Shown piece after piece: positions 14,078 to 19,664 of a DNA stretch of 27,490 bases. The DNA comes from a virus. Positions within the stretch are counted from its first letter, which is position 1, and each line of letters starts with the position of its first letter. Below the pieces are notes generated by a model. It did no database searches. It saw only the letters and a list, made by a program, of their open reading frames with translations, and was not told the DNA's origin. Location: the IMG/VR virus record IMGVR_UViG_3300012920_000204, positions 1-27,490 of that record; one strand, 5' to 3'. The translations under genes and the position numbers were made by a program.

Positions 14078-14377
14078 TTAAGCGTAAAATCCAGTCTTTG
14101 TAAAGAATACGTCGTTTGATCCTGTCTCTCCGTCAAGATCCTCGGTTGCGTATATCTCTTCATCATAGTCCTTGCGAACCAAAACACTTTTATTACCTTG
14201 TATGGCAAATACAAAATCCACAGAAGAATCATATCCTGAAGAACCGTTAGGTTGAATATGAATGTACCTTACTGACGACTGGGTATTTTGAACAAGTACT
14301 TGCTGGGCATCTTCAAGCGTTGTAGCAGAGCCTTGCCCTTCAGCAACGGTGATTAAACCAAGTGGCTGAATCTTCAT
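14078..14377 (-). CDS. unknown beta-rich protein, tandem paralogue B (99 aa)
   Basis: Unrecognised function. It is clearly homologous to the next upstream gene: both share DAQQVLVQNT/DSQQVLVQNT, RYIHI/RYIHV, SVLVRKDYDEEI/SVLVRKDYDDEI and an identical C-terminus FTKTGFYA. Strands with small-residue loops suggest a compact beta sandwich. It starts 5 bp after its paralogue's stop. The pair is fed by TATAAATA late elements at 14693-14717, so I suspect virion components (decoration or fibre-associated), as inference. Paralogue B has a longer middle loop (SSGYDSSVDFVFAIQGN). Confidence 0.72.
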   Translation of the reverse strand: MKIQPLGLITVAEGQGSATTLEDAQQVLVQNTQSSVRYIHIQPNGSSGYDSSVDFVFAIQGNKSVLVRKDYDEEIYATEDLDGETGSNDVFFTKTGFYA

Positions 14378-14382
14378 TTGCG

Positions 14383-14670
14383 TTATGCGTAAAAACCAGT
14401 TTTTGTAAAGAGCACGTCAGTTGCTGCACCTGTTCCATTGTCAGAGGTTGAAGCAAAGATTTCATCATCGTAATCTTTACGAACCAAAACACTTTGATTT
14501 GGCTGCAAGTAAAATGATGCAATACGAGTTCCCGTACTACCTTGTTCAACATGAATGTAACGACCACTTGAAGATGTGTTTTGAACAAGCACCTGTTGCG
14601 AGTCGTCAACAGTGGAAGCATTTGCTGTGAGAGATGCAGAAGCTGCAATGTTTAATGGATTAACTTTCAT
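14383..14670 (-). CDS. unknown beta-rich protein, tandem paralogue A (95 aa)
   Basis: Starts MKVNPLNIAASASLTANAST and ends VLFTKTGFYA; paralogue of the following gene (see 14078-14377). It has no signal peptide and no Cys. SD-like bases are absent; the leader after the TATAAATA elements is ACAATAGTATTTTACTT. An identical C-terminal octapeptide and very similar central block, with diverged N-termini, point to an old tandem duplication under constraint on the C-terminal half. Confidence 0.72.
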   Translation of the reverse strand: MKVNPLNIAASASLTANASTVDDSQQVLVQNTSSSGRYIHVEQGSTGTRIASFYLQPNQSVLVRKDYDDEIFASTSDNGTGAATDVLFTKTGFYA

Positions 14671-14692
14671 AAGTAAAATACTATTGTTATTC

Positions 14693-14717
14693 TATTTATA
14701 TTTATAGACTATTTATA
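14693..14717 (-). promoter_or_regulatory. triple T4-type late promoter (TATAAATA x3)
   Basis: Minus-strand TATAAATA occurs at 14710-14717, 14699-14706 and 14693-14700, the last two overlapping. The first lies in the last codons and stop of regA. TATAAATA is the -10 element recognised by gp55-RNA polymerase in T4; gene 55 is in this window. No -35 is needed by that system. Confidence 0.7.
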
Positions 14718-15146
14718 CTGTTTCTTAACATTACCAATTGTATATTTTTCTTTAAGTACCCAATTGGACTTTTCTTTAAACGAAATAATCTTAATCTTTT
14801 TAAGATCGGTTGTTTCGGTTATTGAATCGCGCTTTGCTAATCTAATCAGCCCCCAGTCGGAAAGTAAAATCGAAATGGTATTCCTTCGTCTAAGGTCATC
14901 GAGAGTAAAGTCAGCAGGCTTCCCATCGAGCATAAAAAGCTCTTTAAAGTGTAGGATGAAATACCTTCCTTGCTTGTGCAGAATATGACAGCTTTGAAAA
15001 AGAGTGTTTCCGTCTCGTTTTGAAGCAACGCCAATCCGTGAAAGGGTTTCCTTTACCTTTAAAAAATCATCAGGCTCGTTTAAGTAGACCTCGAGCATAT
15101 CCTCGGGTTTCCAGTCAACGTAATCGTTTTGAAAATCTTCATTCAT
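14709..15146 (-). CDS. regA: RegA translational repressor
   Basis: A 145-residue protein. From residue 17 it matches T4 RegA: MLEVYLNEPDDFLKVKETLSRIG (T4 has EPEDFLKVKETLTRMG-like text), FQSCHILHKQGRYFILHFKELF.LDG, DWGLI, ISFKEKSNW and KYTIGN. RegA binds AU-rich sequence around start codons of early mRNAs and blocks ribosomes. The window's start gives a 16-residue N-terminal extension (MNEDFQNDYVDWKPED); an internal ATG at 15096-15098 preceded by GGAAACCCGAGGAT would give the T4 length, and neither choice has a well-spaced SD. It lies between 62 and 43, as in T4, 21 bp after gene 62. The C-terminus extends past KYTIGN by six residues and encodes a late-promoter element. Confidence 0.93.
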   Translation of the reverse strand: MNEDFQNDYVDWKPEDMLEVYLNEPDDFLKVKETLSRIGVASKRDGNTLFQSCHILHKQGRYFILHFKELFMLDGKPADFTLDDLRRRNTISILLSDWGLIRLAKRDSITETTDLKKIKIISFKEKSNWVLKEKYTIGNVKKQYK

Positions 15147-15167
15147 GGTTTTATATATTTGAAATGT

Positions 15168-15605
15168 TTATCGTCCACCTTTATCCCTTAGCTTGTGAAG
15201 ATCGGCGAGGGCTGATTCGGTAAACAAAGGAAGTACTTCTCGAGCCTTTTCAGAACTATAACCATAATGTTCTTTAATAACTTCAACATCTTTTGTGTCA
15301 GGCACAGCCTTAAACCATTTACTAAACCGACGACGAGGACGAACTGTATTTCTTAAAAAGTCATACTGCATACGAGGAGGCAAGCTTGCATACCGATTCA
15401 TTTCATTGGCAAACAAAATGCTATCTTGAAAATATGAAAGAGACCGATTAATCATAAAAGGAATGTACGCCTTTTCAGGTGAGTCGGCATCCACAGCTTC
15501 TTCACTATAAGCGGTTGCATCTTCAAGAATATCCTTTGCGGTTGGGCCACTATTGATGTTTGATACAACATCAAAGAACGAAAGTTTCTTTTCTTTTTTA
15601 GCCAT
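15168..15605 (-). CDS. 62: clamp loader small subunit gp62
   Basis: A 145-residue, mostly helical protein directly after gene 44 (1-bp gap), where T4 has gene 62; T4 gp62 is longer (187). Visible features: a basic N-terminus (MAKKEKKLSFFDVVSNI), the segment YIPFMINRSLSYFQDSILFANEMNRY, and RPRRRFSKWFK. NRSLSYF.D...ANEMN is typical of phage gp62. With four gp44 subunits it forms the ATPase that opens and loads the gp45 ring. A GGAAGAAG just upstream is within the end of gene 44, so translation is probably coupled. Confidence 0.88.
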   Translation of the reverse strand: MAKKEKKLSFFDVVSNINSGPTAKDILEDATAYSEEAVDADSPEKAYIPFMINRSLSYFQDSILFANEMNRYASLPPRMQYDFLRNTVRPRRRFSKWFKAVPDTKDVEVIKEHYGYSSEKAREVLPLFTESALADLHKLRDKGGR

Positions 15606-15606
15606 C

Positions 15607-16551
15607 TTACTTCTTCCACGCCACGTTCGCCATCAACTCGGTAAGGCACGCAACCATATTAAGTTCTTTATCAGCTACAAAAGCTGCTTTATATTGATAG
15701 TCTGCAAGAACAAGAACCGCAGAAGGAACACCTGCAGGCTCAGCATAATCGCTTAGTACATCGTATACTTTACGGAAAATAGAAGAGCTATCAAGTGTTG
15801 CGTTATTTGCTACCCAGGCTCGCATACTCTTAAAGTCCTTTGACTTGAGATGCGCGATAACTTCAGCAATACTTTCATCACTGTTACCAATAAGAATGGC
15901 TGCAGGAATCTCACCAGTGCTGCTATAACGCTGACACTCACCAATAACCCTACGCCAGTCTGGTGCATGACGAATAATAAGTTCAGCAATAACCTTTTCG
16001 TTATAAGTGACGCCTTCTTTATCAAGGATGTCCTTAAGACGACCCATGAACTTGCTGGCAAGACCGGCAAGTTGCTTTTTGTTTGTATTGAACTCGACAA
16101 CTGCGCACCGACTGTGAAGAGGCTCGATAAGACGATTCTTAAAGTTGCACGTAAGAATAAATCGACAGTTGTTGCTAAACTCTTCAATGAATCCACGAAG
16201 TGCGGGCTGTGTACTTTGTGCGTTAAGGTAATCAGCCTCATCAAGAATGATAACCTTGATACCTCCGCTAAGACTAACAGTACTTGCGAATTGTTTAATC
16301 TTATTACGAAGAACGTCGATGCCGCTTTCTTCCGAGCCGTTGATTAGCATCCAATCTAATCCAAGCTCGTTACATAACGCTTTGGCTACGGTTGTTTTAC
16401 CAGTGCCAGCGGTTCCAGAAAGAAGCATGTTATGCAGCTCTCCGCTTTTAACGATTCCATTGAACGTGTCTTTAAGATCTTTAGTAAGAACACATTCATC
16501 AATAGTCTTGGGTCTATATTTTTCGACCCATAAGAATTCACTTTTACTCAT
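15607..16551 (-). CDS. 44: clamp loader large subunit gp44 (AAA+)
   Basis: A 314-residue RFC-type AAA+ ATPase (T4 gp44 319). WVEKYRPKTIDECV opens the domain; Walker A is GTAGTGKT (46-53), Walker B VIILDEAD (100-107), sensor 1 LTCNF, and the SRC arginine-finger motif lies at 147-149. The C-terminal collar helices follow. It loads gp45 on primer-template junctions with gp62. Its own promoter ends 6 nt before the ATG, predicting a leaderless mRNA covering 44-62-regA. RegA follows in the same transcript, as in T4. Confidence 0.97.
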   Translation of the reverse strand: MSKSEFLWVEKYRPKTIDECVLTKDLKDTFNGIVKSGELHNMLLSGTAGTGKTTVAKALCNELGLDWMLINGSEESGIDVLRNKIKQFASTVSLSGGIKVIILDEADYLNAQSTQPALRGFIEEFSNNCRFILTCNFKNRLIEPLHSRCAVVEFNTNKKQLAGLASKFMGRLKDILDKEGVTYNEKVIAELIIRHAPDWRRVIGECQRYSSTGEIPAAILIGNSDESIAEVIAHLKSKDFKSMRAWVANNATLDSSSIFRKVYDVLSDYAEPAGVPSAVLVLADYQYKAAFVADKELNMVACLTELMANVAWKK

Positions 16552-16557
16552 GATATT

Positions 16558-16597
16558 ATTATAACAAATTTAATGCTTTGTGTAAATCACAAAGTTA
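16558..16597 (-). promoter_or_regulatory. leaderless-type promoter of gene 44
   Basis: TAACTTT (16591-16597), 4 nt, TTTACA (16581-16586), 17 bp, TATAAT (16558-16563), 6 nt, ATG at 16549-16551. Confidence 0.82.
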
Positions 16598-16598
16598 G

Positions 16599-16682
16599 CT
16601 ACGGTGTTTTAAAATCTTCGATTGCGAAGACTAGTAGCAATACGATCGCTGCAACAACAACGAAGAATGTAAGAGGCGTCAT
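16599..16682 (-). CDS. 27-residue membrane peptide
   Basis: Starts MTPLTFFVVVAAIVLLLVFA and ends IEDFKTP; a single hydrophobic span with a short acidic/basic tail. The ATG at 16680-16682 has one of the two best SDs in the window (GGAGG, 7 nt upstream, formed by the end of the preceding gene). The stop TAG at 16599-16601 touches the gene 44 promoter. Such short one-span peptides are seen in other T4-like genomes; function unknown. The strong SD is the main support for a real gene. Confidence 0.6.
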   Translation of the reverse strand: MTPLTFFVVVAAIVLLLVFAIEDFKTP

Positions 16683-16685
16683 TTA

Positions 16686-16967
16686 TTAACCTCCGAGAGT
16701 TTTTAATCCACTGAACAACTTTGCGAAAAGGCCTTTAGCAGGGACTTCAATAATCCTTGGCTCTGGATCAACAAAGTTAACTGGAATAATATCTTCAGGG
16801 TTTTTGTCAGCCCGCTTTGCTGCACTGGTAAGTTCGTTTGCGGTAAACAAATAAGAGCATCCATCTTCAACAAACACTTGAAAGTATTCACTTGAAGCTG
16901 ATGTTCGAGCTTTACGATTTGGTACCTTACAAACGTAGGCACGGGATTGGGTAGGTAGTTCTTTCAT
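16686..16967 (-). CDS. unknown basic protein (93 aa)
   Basis: Unrecognised. It begins MKELPTQSRAYVCKVPNRKA. A beta-like centre (EYFQVFVEDGCSYLFTANEL) is followed by a helix (SAAKRADKNPEDI) and a tail IIEVPAKGLFAKLFSGLKTLGG, which may be amphipathic. It lies just downstream of tRNA-Ala (18 bp from the tRNA 3' end) and may be on the same transcript as the tRNA and gene 45. Its 3' end supplies the GGAGG SD for the 27-residue peptide. Confidence 0.65.
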   Translation of the reverse strand: MKELPTQSRAYVCKVPNRKARTSASSEYFQVFVEDGCSYLFTANELTSAAKRADKNPEDIIPVNFVDPEPRIIEVPAKGLFAKLFSGLKTLGG

Positions 16968-16985
16968 AATAAAATCTTATTTATG

Positions 16986-17058
16986 TGGAGGCAAGGAGAT
17001 TCGAACTCCTGACCCACGGCTTGCAAAGCCGTTGCTCTACCAACTGAGCTATGCCCCC
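16986..17058 (-). tRNA. tRNA-Ala (anticodon UGC)
   Basis: A full 73-nt cloverleaf on the minus strand. Acceptor GGGGGCA pairs with TGCCTCC and includes the G3-U70 wobble that marks alanine tRNAs. D arm GCTC..GAGC, anticodon stem ACGGC/GCCGT with loop TTTGCAA (anticodon TGC), variable GGGTC-like, T arm AGGAG-TTCGAAT-CTCCT. Discriminator is A; the following CAT means the CCA end is not encoded and must be added. It sits alone between two small genes, 6 bp from the acidic 78-residue gene. Confidence 0.96.
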
Positions 17059-17064
17059 TTAATG

Positions 17065-17301
17065 TTATTCGGCAAAGTTAAACTCAAGCTGAGTTTGTTC
17101 AATTTCCTCTTCTTCATCTTCTGCATTTTCGGCTGGAGGAATAGGAAGATGCGCAACAAGTCGTGTAAAAAGATCGCCGACAACGCTTAGCTCTTCAGCT
17201 TTAAACGCACCTCGCTTTGAGCAGATGTCAATAAGCTGAGCTGTGGTTGCAACGTCGGCAAGCAATACGGGAACTGTTGATGTGGATTGTTCTTCTGTCA
17301 T
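17065..17301 (-). CDS. unknown acidic protein (78 aa)
   Basis: Unrecognised. Residues 10-50 look helical (VLLADVATTAQLIDICSK, AFKAEELSVVGDLFTRLVAHL). The C-terminus is acidic (ENAEDEEEEIEQ) and ends QLEFNFAE, which could be a clamp-binding-type tail given its place directly after gene 45 (10-bp gap). The leader AATATATAAACC-ATG is nearly the same as that of regA (AATATATAAAACC-ATG). Confidence 0.68.
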   Translation of the reverse strand: MTEEQSTSTVPVLLADVATTAQLIDICSKRGAFKAEELSVVGDLFTRLVAHLPIPPAENAEDEEEEIEQTQLEFNFAE

Positions 17302-17311
17302 GGTTTATATA

Positions 17312-17986
17312 TTAAGCTGTAAATGTTGAAGATTTTTCAAGAGCGATGTAGTACTCAATAGGAGATGCAGTGTTTTCCCAGCGAGAGATAAACTTAGAGC
17401 TTACGTCAACCTTATAGTCTCCGCTAATTACACGAATGTTCGAGATAAGAAACTGAAAGTCAAACTCGGACTTACAATCATTGTCTTCATCAACCACCAT
17501 GTCAAATGTATTGGCCGAAGAGTTTTTGTTATCGGTAACACTAAGGCTAACAGCACCGTCTTTACCGGCGATTGAAACAACCGAATGGCCAAGAACAGCA
17601 GCAGCTTTACGAACTTGAGAAAGTTGATCGGCAGTAACCGTTACGCTTACATCAGCATCGGGCATGTTGATTTGACTTGTTGGAGCAGTAAGAATATTGG
17701 TATCAGCAAAACGATAAGAAGCTTTACTGCGGCCGTTCTTAAGCAAAACAGATTCATCGCTAAACTCAAGAGTAGGATCGCCAACAAGGTTCACTACGTT
17801 AATGAATTCGTTTAAATCGTAAATGCCAAAGTCACTTTTAAATGTCTCAGGAATTGTTGCCTTGGCAAAAACATTCTTAGCTTCAGCGATAGTTGAAAGA
17901 GGCTCACCGGCCTTCACAACCAAGTTAGGATTAATACTTGCAAAGTTCTTAAGAACTTCGAGTGTTTCAGTTGATAGGTTTGTCAT
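17312..17986 (-). CDS. 45: sliding clamp gp45
   Basis: A 224-residue protein (T4 gp45 228) at the position of gene 45, ahead of 44 and 62. Typical features: MTNLSTETLEVLKNFASINPNL, FGIYDLNEFINVV, ADTNILTAPTSQI, and a C-terminal YKVDVSSKFISRWEN with SPIEYYIALEKSSTF. It forms the trimeric ring that tethers gp43 and, in T4, also carries gp55/gp33 to late promoters and contacts alpha-glucosyltransferase. The -10 box ends 6 nt before the ATG (AGAACC between), so the mRNA is predicted leaderless. Confidence 0.95.
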   Translation of the reverse strand: MTNLSTETLEVLKNFASINPNLVVKAGEPLSTIAEAKNVFAKATIPETFKSDFGIYDLNEFINVVNLVGDPTLEFSDESVLLKNGRSKASYRFADTNILTAPTSQINMPDADVSVTVTADQLSQVRKAAAVLGHSVVSIAGKDGAVSLSVTDNKNSSANTFDMVVDEDNDCKSEFDFQFLISNIRVISGDYKVDVSSKFISRWENTASPIEYYIALEKSSTFTA

Positions 17987-17992
17987 GGTTCT

Positions 17993-18021
17993 ATTATATA
18001 CTAATTTAATTCAAATGTAAA
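17993..18021 (-). promoter_or_regulatory. leaderless-type promoter of gene 45
   Basis: TTTACA (18016-18021), 17 bp, TATAAT (17993-17998), 6 nt, ATG. It starts 11 bp after the terminator stem of the upstream gene. Confidence 0.83.
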
Positions 18022-18032
18022 TAAAAATAAAT

Positions 18033-18065
18033 GGTGGCTGGGCACCACCACAATACCCAGCCACC
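18033..18065 (-). terminator. rho-independent terminator
   Basis: A perfect 10-bp stem GGTGGCTGGG/CCCAGCCACC with a 13-nt loop. On the minus strand it is followed by ATTTATTTTTATTT. It lies 13 bp after the stop of the winged-helix-like gene and insulates gene 45. Confidence 0.88.
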
Positions 18066-18078
18066 CTTCTAACCAGCA

Positions 18079-18336
18079 TTAGGAATGCTGCTTAGGCGTA
18101 CCCAAACGGTAGCGGCTAACACGTGTGCCGCAAGAGTCGTATCGGTTGTTAAGATAAATTGGAGCACCTTGCTCATAGCGAAGTGTGTTCACAACACGGT
18201 AAGGATCGGTTACACCAGCTTCTTTAAGCTCAGCTGGTGAAGGTTCGTATCCTGCTTCAAGGGCAGTCATTACTGCTTCCTTTTGAGTCTTAACAAGGAC
18301 GAGTTTAGTCAATCGGTTGATTTGTCTTTTAGTCAT
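18079..18336 (-). CDS. small HTH/winged-helix-like protein (85 aa)
   Basis: Likely a DNA- or RNA-binding protein, from pattern only. A basic N-terminus (MTKRQINRLTKLVLVKTQKEAVM) leads into a helical segment ALEAGYEPSPAELKEAGV, a recognition-helix-like DPYRVVNTLRYEQ and a possible wing (GAPIYLNNRYDSCGTRVSRYRLG). The order helix-turn-helix-wing resembles small winged-helix proteins of T4-like marine phages. Eleven Arg and eight Lys make it basic. It lies between the CobS-like ATPase and a strong terminator. The target is unknown; it could be a transcription factor for the conserved phage promoters. Confidence 0.6.
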   Translation of the reverse strand: MTKRQINRLTKLVLVKTQKEAVMTALEAGYEPSPAELKEAGVTDPYRVVNTLRYEQGAPIYLNNRYDSCGTRVSRYRLGTPKQHS

Positions 18337-18379
18337 AGTATGTTTATTACTTTTTAATTGTGACCTGCAATATTAACAA

Positions 18380-18399
18380 TTGGCTCAGGCCGTAGCCAA
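18380..18399 (-). terminator. weak hairpin after CobS-like gene
   Basis: TTGGCT/AGCCAA stem (6 bp) with an 8-nt loop, followed on the minus strand by TTGTTAATATT. It may attenuate read-through into the winged-helix-like gene. Confidence 0.35.
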
Positions 18400-18403
18400 A
18401 GTA

Positions 18404-19588
18404 TTAAAATGGAATTGGGCCGGGGTCTTCGTCGGCATTCACTTCTTCAGTTTCCTCAGCATCAGGATTAATCTCTCCTGCGTCAATCTTAGTGTAAAGA
18501 TCCAAGAAGGCGTCTCGGGTTTCTGTTTCAAACCGAGAGATACACATCTTAATTGCAGTAAGACGATTGGCAAAGATGGAATAAGCCTTGGCAATATGGC
18601 AAAGTCGGCGAGTGGAAACCACTTCATCGACACCATCGTCATCAAAGGTCTTGCGAATAATCTTACTCCATGCACACAGTAAAGTGATAAAGTCGGAATC
18701 ATCAACATCATAAGCGCGCATGTGCTTTTCAACAATCTTGGATTCAATTGCTGAAGAAGGGAAAGGCTGATTAATATTCGCCACAAAGCGCTCAAGGAAA
18801 GCTTCATCAATAACCTGTGCGGAGACGAACCTACCGTCATCGCTACCTTGTCCTTTTGTATTTGCAGTGGCAATGATATTAAATCCTCTAGCAGGAGAAA
18901 CCGTTTCACCAGTCTTTTTAATCAAAACAGGATTGCCTTCAAGGACCCCTTGCAGACACATGATCTTGTTAGAGCCTCGGTCAATTTCATCAATAAGAAG
19001 AACAGCTCCGGCTTCCATGGCCTTAATCACAGGTCCTTTTTGGAAAACCGTTTCCCCGTCGATAAGACGGAAACCACCAATCAAATCATCTTCATCGGTC
19101 TCAGGCGAGATTTGAACTCGCACATATTCACGCTTGGCCTTAGCACAAGCCTGCTCGACCATCATTGTTTTACCGTTACCGCTCATGCCAGAAATGTAAA
19201 CTGGAAAGAACATTTGCGAGTCGATGATCTTCTTAATGTTTTTATATTCACCCCACTGGACAAAGTTTTTATTCACAGTAGGAACATAAACCTCTTCACT
19301 GTTAACACTGCGAACGGAACCACTGGACATTTGAAATGCCGTGTTTGCGGTTGGTGCAGAAGCAGGAACAGGAGCAGGGGTCGGAATCATTCCGTCCTCA
19401 AAGGATTCGAGATTCCAAACCCCACGTTTGCCTGCAGAGGCTGAAGGAATAAGGAAAGTTGCTTTAGCTGTGTTATAGCTATACCCGTTGTTTCGAGCAG
19501 CGGTATATACATCAGCAGTCTTTGCAACAGGAAATTTACCCATTGCTTTTAGTTCATTTATGGTGTTAATCACGTTATCGTTTTTCAT
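18404..19588 (-). CDS. cobS-like: CobS/MoxR-like AAA+ ATPase
   Basis: A 394-residue protein. Residues 1-65 form a helical N-terminal module (NNGYSYNTAKATFLI), then a Pro/Ala-rich linker (70-84), then the AAA+ core. Walker A is GMSGNGKT (134-141), followed by SPETDEDDLIGGFR, Walker B VLLIDEID (196-203), sensor 1 NIIATANTKG, and a VIDEAFLERF arginine-finger region. The arrangement is that of CobS, the ATPase partner of CobT in aerobic cobaltochelatase, and of MoxR proteins that act with VWA partners. Similar genes in marine T4-like phages are annotated cobS. The partner is the VWA protein encoded immediately upstream. No cobalt-chelatase large subunit (CobN) is present in the window, so another remodelling target is as likely. 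Confidence 0.87.
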   Translation of the reverse strand: MKNDNVINTINELKAMGKFPVAKTADVYTAARNNGYSYNTAKATFLIPSASAGKRGVWNLESFEDGMIPTPAPVPASAPTANTAFQMSSGSVRSVNSEEVYVPTVNKNFVQWGEYKNIKKIIDSQMFFPVYISGMSGNGKTMMVEQACAKAKREYVRVQISPETDEDDLIGGFRLIDGETVFQKGPVIKAMEAGAVLLIDEIDRGSNKIMCLQGVLEGNPVLIKKTGETVSPARGFNIIATANTKGQGSDDGRFVSAQVIDEAFLERFVANINQPFPSSAIESKIVEKHMRAYDVDDSDFITLLCAWSKIIRKTFDDDGVDEVVSTRRLCHIAKAYSIFANRLTAIKMCISRFETETRDAFLDLYTKIDAGEINPDAEETEEVNADEDPGPIPF

Positions 19589-19620
19589 ATTGTAGTGGAG
19601 TGTAGTTTGGTTACTGGTAT

Positions 19621-19660
19621 ATTATACCATAATTTTGGGAAACTGTAAATAATAAAGTTA
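19621..19660 (-). promoter_or_regulatory. promoter of the CobS-like gene
   Basis: TAACTTT (19654-19660), 4 nt, TTTACA (19644-19649), 17 bp, TATAAT (19621-19626). Here the ATG is 32 nt past the -10, leaving a leader of about 25 nt rich in CCA/CTAC and lacking an SD. Confidence 0.8.
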
Positions 19661-19664
19661 CCCT

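Noticed and set aside
16979-16986. CATAAATA as a late promoter before the 16967 gene
   Set aside because: The first base departs from TATAAATA and it overlaps the tRNA 3' end; too weak to call.
18848-19444. 198-codon plus-strand open frame
   Set aside because: Mirror of the CobS-like AAA+ gene, whose Walker motifs are intact; no promoter or initiation signal.
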